From assembly GCF_030253575.1 (NCBI RefSeq), contig NC_080559.1, forward strand, positions 14,545,001 through 14,609,000: a stretch of DNA of 64,000 nt, written 5' to 3'. The position numbers and the translations under genes were made by a program. Source of the DNA: Rhododendron vialii (lineage: Eukaryota; Streptophyta; Magnoliopsida; Ericales; Ericaceae). This document shows, piece after piece, positions 35,938 through 48,840 of this stretch. The notes under the pieces were generated by a model, which saw nothing but the letters and a program-made list of their open reading frames with translations, searched no databases and was not told where the DNA came from. Every line of letters starts with the position of its first letter. The stretch's first letter is position 1.

Positions 35938-38900
35938 CTAAACGCCTCGAATTACCCTTTTCAGGTCCTCATTTTCCTTGCTTAGAAGTTCAATCCGCGA
36001 CTGAAGAATGTTGATCATGGCTTGGGCCCTCATCACTTCAATCTTCAATGTCTCCCTCTCCATAGAAACATTAAGGATCTCATTCTCCAAATTGCTGATG
36101 AATTTCAAGTATCCGGGTGGCACAGACTTCTCAAGATTAGCTGCGTCAAATGTTAGCGTTTTATTTGGGTTGTTTTCTTTGGGTTCCAGAGATTCCAACA
36201 ATGGGAATTCCAAGAGTCCAATTGACATATTTGTAGTGGGGGTGGTTGAGGTAGTTGTAGAAATGTGGAAATCATGAGTCGTCGTAATTGAATCTTCTGA
36301 TCCATTTCCACGGCTTGAGTTTGGATTGTCAGGCTTTGATCTTTTATTCTGAACCAAAGAGATGGGTTCTGCATCGGCTACGCACTGTGATGGATAATCC
36401 TCTGACCTTTCCTTCTTGCAAATGAATGAAAAGTTTTGTGAACTGTTTGGAAGCTCAGTTTGATGCAGAGCTGCCTTGTTGATGGAATGAGTATCCTGTA
36501 ACAATGAAATGATATTCAGTGGGCTTCATAAGAAAAAGGTAAAACTAGTTGGACATATACCAGAAGGAGCTGTGAGAAAAACAGCTTGCAGTACCGAGAA
36601 AAAATGAACAATTTACATAAAATATGTATTACGCCTATAAGTTGAAAGAAAACAGAGTAACAAAATGGAGGGTCTCTTCTTTTTTCTTTTGAATAGACAA
36701 TGGAGGTTAGTAGATGCAACGGTTCAAAGAAGTGAATTGTTCATGGAAAAGGTTGGGATAGGGAAAGACCTAAAGATTACATGGCAGGTGGTTGTACATG
36801 ACATATAAATTTGAAAATTTTAATAATTGATTATATGGCCCTTAACATAGCAGAATGGTGAAAAGAATTCCTTAGCCAACCCCAACTCCCCAAGTGATTA
36901 GGACACAAGGCTTAGATTGGTCTGACATCTTAAGTGTCGGATTGCATCCACTGGTAACAAGGTCTTAAGAAAATCACTTCAACTATTACACAACAAAGCA
37001 TAATGGACCATGAGCTTTACCCTTAGATGTCCAGTCAACTGCTGCGCCTCAAGGCCCTCAAACGCATTTCGGGGAGAACCATCTAGGTCCGGACAAGGAC
37101 ACACTATCTAAAGGGATGGGCATATGCAACAAGAGCACAAGGCAGATGTTGACAACTAAGTAAAAGCTATTCCTCCCATGAAACAACACAGATCCTAATT
37201 TTAAAGCACATTGACGAATACAGCCAGCTTGCACAGTTTCATAATCCCTGGAGCCCATTGTATGTACTTCTATCTGAATATAGTCCGCATAACTGAAAAA
37301 GTAACCTCCAAGCATCTCCTTTAGCGTATGAATGCAGATTCGTAATCAGCCTTAAGCCCATTCGTGAACAAATGTAGGACAACAAAAAAACAGTTTACCA
37401 AACTTCGTTTTCCAGTTGATCAAGTACTTATAGAACGGGTAAGGTAAGAGGAAGTTGGCACCCCAAACTGCACTTGTGTTGCCTTCTCACATGTGAAACT
37501 TTTGGACGATTGAAGCCAGAAGGATTTGTTATGTGGCTCCATGGTGCCAATGTATAGAAAACAGAATACCACAGGGCTCGGCTTTGCACAAGTGCAATTC
37601 ACGTGCCACAAGCATGTAACCCCTACTCTGCCTTGTTATTTGATACTCAACACTTTCAAAAGTTGCCATTGGTAAAAAATAAATTTCACACCCAAATGCC
37701 ACTCCAATTCTACTTGGTCCATGAAGTTACAAGGACACCACCACATCCTCCTAAAAGACCCATCACCACAACTGAGCCTCCGCCTCTGTCCAACCCATTG
37801 TCTCCCTCTAAACAAACCTGCCGCATCTTGTATTAAAAGACCCAATCATTGCTCCATCTCCTCACCAAGACGACCACTAATAAGACAATTTATCCAACAT
37901 CAATTTGACCCCCTCCCTTCTTCTTCTTCTTCTTCTTCTTTCAAAAGAAACATTAAACTATGATTCTGTAAACTATTATCACTCCAAACCATCCTCTCTT
38001 TTTTTTTGGTAAATCGGAAATTCACTTCAAACCATCCTTTATTAATCATAACATAATGGACAATTTTGTCACCTGTCCCTTTTTTCCTTCCCTCTTACCA
38101 GTCACCACCATCACCCATCCCAGCAGCACCCGCACCCCCTTTCCGCCACTGCCACCACCTCAAACCCCTCACTTTTCGTATTCTCTATCTCTGCCTGCAA
38201 AAATGGCTTCCACTTTCACAAAGCCTCACCATCATAGTCCACCCTGTCCATAAAAAGTCCCACATCACAACCACAACAAACACAGACCCGCAGTGCACCT
38301 TTTTGCCTTCCCCAAACTGAATGTATGGCCATACCTTGCATCACCAAAACGACCACTGGTCCAGAACATATCTTCCTCTAAATTCTCGTTTCCACTGTCC
38401 ACTTTTACTTGCCCACTTTCACAACGAACCCAAATTGCCACTTTTATCATAGCACAGCTCTCCAAGTTAAACTGGTTGCAGAATTGCCACTTCTATTACA
38501 GCCACTATTGTCTCCGTTACACATCCCTAACATTTATCATAGCACATCCCTAACATTTGTTGCAACTCACATGTCTTGACGAGATTACCAATCCAACATT
38601 CCCTCCAAATTTAGGTTATGGCTACTTTTGCCATGCAATGCCATCCGTAGGAATATAATCACATAATTCAATAGCAATTTTCCACCAAGACCATCAAAGG
38701 CCAAAAGTTCCTCCTTGTCTCCCAAATACTGAAGCCCCAATAGGGAACTTTGATGAGGAATGAGTTCTTACAGCAGAACACCTACTGCATAATGAGGCAA
38801 AAATGTTTGTTTCCAAAGAGCAATAAAAATGAACCACTTAATGGAAACAGGAGTAGAACCTCTACTATTTTCTTTTGCAAGGGTTCGTAAATGTGATTGA

Positions 38901-41342
38901 AGCTTTCATACGGAAAAAAAAAAAATCACTAAGAGAGTAAAAAGTTGGAGAAAGGAAATCACTTTTGCTTCTATTCCCTTTAATTATCTAACTCAAAGCT
39001 GTGAATTGACTGGGATGGTCAAAAGGAACTTCCTTAATCAGTCCCACAAATCGAAGCTGGAAGTCTGATTACTCCAAGTGGTATGTAAAATAAACTGTTA
39101 TCATATGTAGAAAGTTAGAAACTTTGAATCCAACCCAAAAGCTAATGTCATTAGGTGAATACGTCCCTCATGTATGTTAAGCGTCACCCATTCCACACAC
39201 AAGCAATGTGTAATTATGTTCTTAGACCAAAGATATGTTTAACTTCTCAAGGTTTCCACTTCTACCAAATACTGCAATCCAGGGGAACAGTTCGAAGATA
39301 TCCTTCAAACCTGGCAAAAGTGGAAAATATTTTCTATGGGCAAAAGAATTGGTGATAGATATAACTTGCAAGGAATTAAAATATAGGCAAAATAACTAAG
39401 GTATGCATAATGGCATCTCATATTAAACTCATGAACAGCAACGGAGAGGGGAACAGAAGAAAGCACAAACCTGCTCAAACTCAATCCGTTCCACTTGGGC
39501 ATCATCGCCATTTACTATCTCATCCCCAGGTTCTTCTCCTGGAATCACCAGCAACGCATCATCATCCCATTCCTCTTCAATAAACGGTGCATATCGATCC
39601 CCATTTGGTGGTCCTAAACCACTTTTTTGGAAAATTCTGCACAGAACAAATGCATCCTTTCCCGCGCAAAACAATCACCAAGTACAAAAAAAATTCATAT
39701 GGCCATGGGATTCAAATTGCTAAATAAAGGCATAACCAGTAAAATTTATGCACTAATTTTGGATAATACAAGCACAAAATCCAAACCTGTGCAACCCCAG
39801 CTTTCTCTAAATCTTCGTCTGTAAGCCTATATTCATGCATAACCCAATTAGTCCGCTTGCCATCTGGGGCTCTTCCACTATGAAACACAAGCGTTTTCTT
39901 CATCCCAATTGTCTGTCCTTTATGACGTACAGCTCGATCCTTTCCAGTGGCCTTCCAGTACCCCTTGCCAGTGGCACGGTTCAATCGTGACCCATTTCCA
40001 TACTTTCTATCTACAGGACTAAAGAAGTACCACTCAAGGTCTCGGCTCTTTAGCCTTGAATGCCCTAAAGGCACATAAAACAGATTAGACAGTGCTCTCC
40101 ACACACACACAACCACACATGCCTACAAAGACACAGAAATGAAAAAATTGGACCTGGCTAATGAATTGGACGTGGAAGAGCTAAATTGCATCAATAACCA
40201 TGAAAATCATTATTAAATAGCAAATGTATAAGCGTATAAAAGAGGATACGCATACTGTGTGTGCATATGTAGCAAGTGGGAGCAATGACAATGAAACAAT
40301 CTCAAACGTGGACTTGTAAGACCCTAATCCATAAATACACTCGAAATTCACCAACAATTCAAAATGGGTAGAAAAGACTTAACTTTGAAAATGAAATTAC
40401 AACATGTGAATGCTTATTCTTGGACTTGTGGTCTTCCAGCTCCCATCCTCTGTCCTCTATATTCACTCAGAGGCATAAAAATGACAAAATAGGAGCCAAT
40501 ACACTCAAATCCACAAATTAAAAAGGGAATTTTTTTTACATTTATAAGTAATCAAACATAGATTAACAATGCATGCTATATCTATCCATTCAGTTCTGCT
40601 AAACACAGCCCAGTAGGCATTAGGTAATGCACACAAAATGTCCATTTCCACAAATATCAATACACTTTCATAGATATATATACACCTTATACAAATTTCG
40701 ATGTACTTTTTGCACGTTAACCGCTTCCCGCTTGGCTGCGATTAGCATTTTCCTTATCCTTATTATAAAGGAACACCCTTTTTGGTGTGAACGTCAGTTG
40801 TGAGGCCGACACAAACTAAAGATTTCATTACAAATCGACCTCAACTCAAGATTTACCTCTTCCCATCTTTCACATAACACAATTTGCCCTACCGTCGTAG
40901 GCACACGGTCCTCTAGTGGGGAAAAATTGAAATACAAATACGAATACAAAAACCAAGAAAGTGTAGCCGGAACACCTCAATTGCACAAATAAACCCAGAA
41001 ATTAACAAATTATAACACAAAAGAACAAGTCTTTGAATCAGATACACCAACAGACAAAAAACCCATAACCCATAAATCAAAAAATACCAATTAAAACCGA
41101 AAAAACCCCTCACAAATCTAGAGAGAGAAAGTGGGGTTACCAGCAAGTTCCCACGGCTCAGATTTGTAGACATCGATTTCAGACACGGCTTCGAATCTGA
41201 AGGGCTTCCCGCAGGCCTTGCGCTTAAGGTAGTACTGGACGAGCTCCTCGTCCGTGGGGTGGAACCGGAATCCCGGCGCCAGCGACGTCGGAGGCGGCGG
41301 CGGCGGCGGTGCGGGGGTGAAGGCCACCAACTCGTGACCCAT
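35938..41342 (-). CDS. NAC transcription factor, soluble, coiled-coil C-terminus (NAC050/NAC052-like)
   Basis: Four exons in transcription order: 41342-41141, 40064-39787, 39656-39471 and 36495-35938. GT-AG splice sites join in frame to 407 aa. The NAC domain (about residues 20-168) shows [55 protein letters not shown] and [20 protein letters not shown], ending [10 protein letters not shown]. An acidic patch follows ([20 protein letters not shown]). The last exon codes for a Ser/Thr/Asn-rich linker and a C-terminal amphipathic coil (residues about 357-407: [20 protein letters not shown], then [20 protein letters not shown]). No membrane segment is present. This tail resembles Arabidopsis NAC050/NAC052, which work with the histone demethylase JMJ14 in gene repression; that role is inferred. 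Intron 3 is about 3 kb with no recognisable exon. The gene lies upstream of, and in line with, the membrane-anchored NAC gene. Confidence 0.92.
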
Positions 41343-42004
41343 AACCCAGAAAAGAAATTGAGCGGAGGAGAGAGAGGGTGGGGAAGAGAGAGAGGGAGGG
41401 AGGGAGATGATGATGGAAATGGAGAGGGAAGATGTGATAAAGTTGGTTGATGAGGGGGGGTTAGGGTTGGAAGTGAAGCAACCAATTGCCCATCGGTTAA
41501 GAAACCTCTGAAAAAGGCTTGCTTGTCAAGGAAAATCCAATTTTCCTTTTCTGTGCGACAAGTTTATTGATTTGTTTGTGTGGCTCAACATGTGCTGCTG
41601 TCTTTTCTGGCTTGATATTAATCCGTACAAGAATACTCCCTTTACCATGACCTTTTTTTAATTTGGATTTTGAATTTTCTCTCAACGGTTTTCAATAAAA
41701 AATTTCTCAATTATTACTCTCATTTTTTATTTATCTTTCTCTTCACTCATTACTTAAAATTTCAAAACCAAAATTTCAAACCGAACAAGCCCATTGTAAC
41801 TATCCCTGGAAGAAAACTTAACTTTTTAAGAAAATATGCAATTATAATACATGCCTCATTAGAAAATTTAATTACAAATTTTTATCATAAGATTTTCAAT
41901 ATTATACGTTATTCTCTTTATATTAAAAGTTATTTTAATCATTTGTAAGGGCCTGGGGGTAGTTTGCGAAAATTACACACTTTTTAATTTGACTTCTCTC
42001 TCGT

Positions 42005-42061
<57 letters not shown>

Positions 42062-42161
42062 ATACTTTGTTTCGATTTTAATGGACACATTGCTAGTAGA
42101 TGGTGGAATTAGATGCATAAGCTGATTTGGACATGTGAATTATTAAAAAATTTGCATATAC

Positions 42162-42192
<31 letters not shown>

Positions 42193-44007
42193 ATTTTATT
42201 TTTTTTGGATCCGGACATTGTCTGCTACACAAAATCAGAGTTTAGATAAATTCTTTAAATCATCTTTCACAAATTAGAAGAATTTATTGACAGTTACTAA
42301 CTTGTGCAAAAGTTTAATTGTTCTAACAATAGTTCATCTTTTAAATTTTTTATCTGGTATAGTTGACAATATTTTGGAATAAAAGGAGTATTTGTATATG
42401 CTTATTGTTTATTTTCTTGGGTAAATTTGTACTGTGTGTTTGTTGTTGCTTTTTGAAGAAACATCTCGTTTGCAATTGTTGACCAGAGCTAACAAACATT
42501 CACGAAACGATACAGATTTCTTACCAAATAGAGGATGTCAATTTTCTACACCAAGTTGCATAATAAATACTATTAATGTAGTATCTGATTGGTATGGATA
42601 AGTATTCATTAGTCAAAGATAACACAATCAACCTTTTTAAATACTATATAATGTTCCAGGATTTCTTTCTATGTATTCTAAAAAGCCGATTTCAGATTCG
42701 ATTTTTTTTATAAAAAAAAATTGCTTTAGTTAATTAGTTTCTCATTTTTAAAGTTTCTGAGTATAAAGAAAAATCAGCAAATAAAATCTAAGGGGTAAAA
42801 CACCACATTTTTCACAAGGTTGGTTGTCACGATGATGTAAAAGTATATTTGGAAGAGTCATATTTTTTTGTCAGGTTTTTACTTACAAGGAATTTTTGAA
42901 ATTGGAAACCAATATTAGGGATGATAAGTTTTTTTTGTGTTTAATCAATTGGAATCAACTTTTAAAATTTTGAACATTATGCATACCACAAAAATAAATG
43001 TAGATTATTAACCAATAACCACCACGTGTGGTGCCAGCTTCAAAGTCACTTGATTGTGAGGTTTTTGATACCAACTTTTGAATATCTACTATCCATATGT
43101 CCCTAGAATCGTTTGATGTATGGGTACTCTACATTTATTATTTAAAATTTCACGTGCATCAAATGTTTCTGAATATAGTTGTATTTGGATACACAAAGAT
43201 CCATGTCCGTATATAGCACTGCTCAAAGACATTTGTGTACACTAGTATTGGATTCTTGGCATACCCACATAATCATCTAGACTTGATAACCACCGGCCAC
43301 GATGATATTAATTAGTCATTCACTTGTAGTATGTAGACCAAAAATAATATAATTGTATACATCTATTGTTGTATATATTAACGAATCATACATGTCTTCA
43401 TAATAAAGGACGGTCTCTTTTCTTAATCATACAATGTGTCTAGAAATCCAAATGGATATATAATTGTCTAATAATCGTAAATGCTGACATGAATACCTTA
43501 CTTGATAGTTATTACGAATTGAATGACTCGAATCTTCCTTAATGAGGCCTCGCGATGACCATTTAGGAGAGTCATAAACTTTGAATATACATATTTGAAT
43601 ATTTGATATACGTGTATATATACATGTATATATACTCCTATACGAGTATCTCTACTGTGGATTTGTCTTCTTTATTCAAATGAATCTTTCTTTGCTTGTG
43701 GTGAAATTTGCAGGTAGAGAAATCTAGGCCCATCTGTTAGTCTTTCGTGGCCCATGTTATATTACTGATCACTTCTTTTTGACTTGTTTTGTATTGCAAA
43801 CTTGGTAAAGCTTATAATAATTATACACTCCACTATATAATGCGCTTGTTTGTGGCCCACGCTAAACAATATGTGTTTACTTGTAGGTAGCTAATTTGGC
43901 GTTATTTCTTAATTGATAGTGCCACACATGATTACAATGATTCCACAAGTTGGGGAATGACACGTGCTAATCGACATTTTATAATTCTTAAATCCCATCA
44001 ACTTAAA
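41343..44007. other. AT-rich interval upstream of the second NAC gene
   Basis: Just upstream of the start codon the coding strand is very CT-rich (41350-41450), as expected of a 5' leader. The rest holds no recognisable gene. It includes a (TA)n(TG)n microsatellite at about 42005-42057, a second TG/TA tract near 42160-42190, and otherwise plain AT-rich DNA. Confidence 0.6.
42005..42057. repeat. (TA)n(TG)n microsatellite
   Basis: About 20 bp of TA repeats run straight into about 34 bp of TG repeats. Confidence 0.9.
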
Positions 44008-47000
44008 TCTATATTATAAAATAGAGCAGTCTTTTGTCTATTCATACAAACATGAGCACCCTTCCAGCCGTCAGATCATACTTCCTATATCCAGCTACTA
44101 ACTTTGTAGCCATCAGATCGAATGAATATAAAATGTCCATTCATACAAACAGAGCACCATTTACAACCGTTTGATCATACTTCCTATTAACTTTGTAGCC
44201 GTCGGATCGAATGAATATTTCTTAATATAAAATTAGTGACTAATTATGGTAATCTATAACTAATGATATTCAGGAAAGGCATGATTGTATAATCCTAATG
44301 CTAATTGTATAATCAGCCAATTTTCAGGAAATGCATGATTGTTTAATCAACCAAAATTGTATAATCATAATCCTAATGCTATATTCCGAAAATTAAATCA
44401 ATCATGTCTTTCTTTTATTGACTAATCCTAATCCTAATCTCACTCTTTCTTTTATTGACTAATAATATTCTGGAAATTAGTAACTAATCCTTATGCTATA
44501 ATCAGCCAAAATTTGAAATAAAAATCTAAATTATAAAACAGAGCAGTCTTCCACCAAAAAGACGCTCATTTGAATTGTAATCTAATATTATCGAAATTTG
44601 AATCCTATTAGGAATTATCCTAATCAATCATGGTAATTTGTGACTAATATTCCAGGAATTTGAATCTTATTGGGAGTTATCCCAATCAATCATAGTAGTC
44701 ATGGAAAATTTAGAACTATTATGGTAATCTATAAACCTAATGCTATAATCAGCACAACACCCCCCACCCCACCCCACCACCCCCCTCCTAATGCCATAAT
44801 TTGCCCCTCCGTCTCTCTTCAGGACACGTTATTCGATAGCTAATTTTTTTTGAAGTAGCAAAAAATCCTATGTTCTCTACCTCTAAAATTCTACGTTCTT
44901 CACATTACGTTTCCTACCTTTGCTCTGAAACTAAAGTTTGAGGTGAGTTTATTTTTCTTTATAATACCGTGCTTTGAACGGAAATTTTTTTTTCTCCCTT
45001 TTCTAGCCTATACCGTTCTTTTTTTTTTTTTTTTTTGTCTCAATTTCTGTTCATGGCTTTCTGAATGTGTTTTACAGAAAGTTCAAATGGTCAATGGATC
45101 TCCCAAAAATGGGCATTTGGGTTTGTGATAGTTTGATTAAGTAAATCGAAAAATACTGTGTTGAACGGTTAGAAAAATATGGATGATGTATATTATTATG
45201 GAGTAGATTTTTCCTGTACTATACCGTTCTTTTCTTTACAATACCGTGCTTTGAACGGACATATTTTTCTCTCTTTTCTAGCCTATACCGTTCTTTTTCT
45301 TTGTGGCGATTTCTGTTCATGACTTTTTGAATACTGTGCCGAACGGTTAGAATAATACTATGTTGAACGGTTAGAAAAATATGGAGTATAAGCTATTATG
45401 GAGTAGATTTTTCCTGGACTATACTGTTCTTTTCAGGCCTATAAGAGAAAATATTTTGAAACTATTTTTTTTTAAATAACATAGAAGGAGGATTCGCAAT
45501 GAGTAGAGGCTAAAAGTGATTGTGCCCTTGGTTGTTCTTCCTTCAAAGGTACAAAAATCCTTCCCCTTACTTTTAGTTTCTTGGCCTTTTTTCCTTTGAC
45601 CCTTTATGCAATTGTGAGATTTATATTTGTCGTCGGTATATTTGTGCAAAATCTGAAGTGGGTTTATGTGGGTGCATCAGTTATTTACTTTCAAATTCTA
45701 ACGAGGTGATTGGGTTTAATTTAATGTGTTTTTCATTGTCTTTTTTTTTTTGTGTGTCTCAGAGGTTTCTTTTTGTTATATTTTTTTCCCTTTTTTATTT
45801 TTTCTTTCCTGGAATGAAGCTTTGACTGAGCTGTGATGTGAAATTACTTGAGGTAATTTCTTTGAAATTATTTTTTGGCATAATACGGGTTTGTTTATCT
45901 TACAGTTCATTTCTGACCCTATGTGACTATAGTTTGCAGGAATGAATCTGCGTACGTCTATATCTATTTGTGGTCACTGATAAAAAAGAGGTAAAGAAGT
46001 TTGTGCTTCATGATCTTCACTTATACAAAGTTACAAACCATGGATGGTTTGTTTCTAAAACTTCCTTCAGACCCAACATTCTTTGTTTCTGACAGAAAAA
46101 TGTCCACAATATCGCGTCGATAACATTACGCTGATTGTTACGATTATTTCTGCGTTTAGTGAAAACTGAAAATGACACCTTTTCGTAGATGAAATGAGGC
46201 CGGCATAACATTCTGGACACTTTCCTGAAAAATTAATAATTTGAACTTCGGAGTATGTTTCATCGGGTGTCGCTTCTCTGATTGAGGTTTTGTTTGCACA
46301 CTAAATTTGAGTTTCAATTTTTCGTCGTCTTTATGAACGATTTGTATATTGGTTGTATTGTCCAGGGACTGAGATATTGATGGCGATGTGTCTTGATATA
46401 ATTTCATGGAATTTAGGTTTATTTACTTCTTTAAGGTTTGTATAGGAATAACTTTCAGTTAAGCCATTAGCCTGTTATGTTCTCAAACTTGGTGTCTTTG
46501 GTCTATATACTTGCCATTGAGTGACTGACAATTTTCTTGCATAATGCGGTTTAACATGAAATTGACTACTTCGAAATTAATTGCTTGCTTTGGTGGAGTA
46601 CATAGGGATGACGGTTGCAAGACTGCGCGAGCATGGAGGCTGAACTTCGGGGGGTTAGCCCAAGACTTGGATACATTTGGGGACAAGAACTGACTCAAGT
46701 AAAAATAGAGGGCTGAAAGAGGTGAATCTCATCAAAGAAAACTAGCTAGCTTCATAGCAATCTGATCGAGGAATGCAAGATCTTCCTGTCTTTTATGTTT
46801 TTGTTTTGGTCGATCATTTCCTCTTATGGTCATGTGTTGTGTGTTGTATTGCTTTGGTGGTTGGCTTCAATCAAAATGGAAGAGAAATTGACTGAATGCA
46901 CAATATGAATTCATGTAGAAATCCAATCTGATTGTAATACATTCCTATCTTAAATAGTAAATACACTCTAAATTTGTAGGTAGTGTTGTCGGCACGAGTA

Positions 47001-47219
47001 ATTGGTTTATTCTTTGTGGTGATAAAATTATGTTGGTATGTGCCTTTGGACACGAGCAGTTTGTTCACACATAACTAAGGTCACTCGAATATGTATGGAT
47101 TATTATTTTTTGCATAATTGAATTCGTTGGGTAGTGGATGATATATTGTACGTGAGTTTAGTGCTTATTTGCGTGTGTCGATCGGTCGACCTGTGCCTTG
47201 AGGCACGGGCATGCACTAG
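44008..47219 (+). mobile_element. Helitron, non-autonomous, about 3.2 kb
   Basis: The 3' end has a complete Helitron signature: a stem-loop at 47190-47209 (CCTGTGCCT, loop TG, AGGCACGGG; 9-bp stem with one G-T pair), then 6 bases, then terminal CTAG at 47216-47219 followed by T. The 5' end begins TC after an A (44007-44009: A, then TCTATATTATAAAATAGAGC), fitting insertion between A and T. A second 5'-end-like sequence (TCTAAATTATAAAACAGAGC) lies at 44525, so the true start could be either. No Rep/helicase ORF is visible, so it is non-autonomous. The interior has several direct repeats, including a 277-bp-period duplication at about 44964-45430 and a roughly 110-bp pair at 44040-44215. Confidence 0.75.
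44964..45430. repeat. Direct duplication inside the Helitron, period about 277 bp
   Basis: ATACCGTGCTTTGAACGGA followed by CTTTTCTAGCCTATACCGTT and TTCTGTTCATG recurs from 45241. The next block, GAACGGTTAGAAAAATATGG with TATTATGGAGTAGATTTTTC, is also present twice. The copies differ by small insertions. Confidence 0.75.
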
Positions 47220-48169
47220 TACTTAGATATGATGAGATGACATTTTTCATCACCTTATTAACTTTTACTCCTTATTTAGAGAAATTTTGTTTTTTTCTTT
47301 TGCCTGAGAAGAACTAATTTACATATTTGAAGAGTTCGCATGGTATAAACCCTTCATGAGTTTGGGGTGTAATTTGCCGGTCCTCTTACGACTGAACAAT
47401 TCCAAAAAAAAAAAACTTTACAATATTTTGTTTTTGTGTTGACATTGGCGATCAAAACTTCGCCCCGACTAATTTTATGGGCATATATAGTTAGTTCCGT
47501 CCCATTTACATTTTGTAATTAGATGGAAATTACAGGGTGAAATCTTACTATTGGTCTGCTCTTTGAGATTCGAACTTGGGCTTCTCTAATCTCTTGAGTT
47601 TACATAGACCCCTCTTATATTTAGGAAAAATGTACTATTGGCATAAATCCTAGGAATAGCTTCAAGGAGTGATGAAGGAAATAAAATAACCACTGGTTTG
47701 TGTGACGCCATGATTTACCGGATATAATACCATATTATTGACACTCAACTCAACTAACAACCCATTAAGCGGACAAATAATCAAAACAAATAACCCTCAT
47801 TTAAGTGTAGAAATAATCAATCTTTGCTTTTGACAAGGAATTACCCCAGGCCTCCTCTACAAAAGTATACAATGATGTTCAACTAAAATAACCTAGGTAG
47901 TTGACCTTCCGGTGATTTTGAAAGTCTAAACACTCTACCAAGTGACTCAACATGGTTTCCATCCTCCTAAATAATAAGAACTGGATTGGGGGATGCCACA
48001 TTTGGTTCGATTTTTCCAATAATACCCCCTGAAGTTCCAGGCCAGAGGGTTTTCAGTGTCTAAAATCGTAATTTCCCATGGGTTTGGGGGTAGTGGAGCA
48101 TATGCTGCCACGTAGCCAGCTTCCCCTCCCTCTTTTTTCTCTCCCACACAATCCACGCGCACATACATA
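47220..48169. other. Gene-free interval
   Basis: AT-rich DNA without a recognised gene or clear repeat boundary. It separates the Helitron 3' end from the leader of the receptor-kinase remnant. Confidence 0.5.
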
Positions 48170-48840
48170 CGCGGATTCAACGGAGAGAGAGAGAGAGAGA
48201 GGAAGAGGAGGAGGAGGAAGAGTAACGATCGCCAACCACCACCGAGCCTTCCACCGACGACGACGACCACCACCGCTACTGGCCCACCACCACCACAGGC
48301 GACCACCGACGCACCCCTCCCCTTTCGCCCACGTCTCTGTTTTTTGCCCCCACACAACACCCACAACCCAGTCGTCGTCGTCGTCGTCCAACACCCACAA
48401 CCCAAATCCGTTTCAGTCTACGTTCACGATTTGTGGTGGGTTTTCCGATTTCAGTGGGTTTATTGAGTTGTATTTGGTTGAGTTGTATTTGTCGACTGAT
48501 TTTCAAACCTTAAAGTCTCGTCTCTTCAGATTCTTAGCTTAATATCGGTTTTGTTGTGCTATGGTTATGTAGAAAAGCTGGCTTGATTAGGAGTTCCTTT
48601 ATTTCAATTTGATCTCATTTCTGCTCAAGGTAATTATTTTGTTCATTGCTAATTTTCAGTTCATGGCCTTAAGATATCGAGCTAGCTCTTTTCGATGGAT
48701 CTTGAAGCTTCGATCATTCTAAATCGTTACAAACTCTGCTTTTTTATGCTTAGGTTTTATTTTTCTGCTTTAACTTTTGAGATTTAAGCTGATTCATTTA
48801 GATTTAGATGTTAAACTTGACTATTTAAGAGCCTCAGATC

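Noticed and set aside
37600..38560. C-rich ORFs inside the second NAC gene's intron 3 as a possible extra exon
   Set aside because: Exon 3 joins the last exon in phase and at a position that agrees with NAC050/052-type proteins, and no splice-flanked in-frame segment with conserved residues was seen. The CTT microsatellite and CCA-rich text explain the open frames.
40913..41485. 190-codon minus-strand ORF overlapping the second NAC start
   Set aside because: It is an out-of-frame reading of the NAC exon 1 and its CT-rich leader; the real frame is the one starting at 41342.
47947..48542. Overlapping ORFs of 115-154 codons on both strands rich in Gly/Val/Arg or Pro/His
   Set aside because: They come from GA, GAC and CCA repeats in the receptor-kinase leader; all frames are open because of the repeat, not because of coding.
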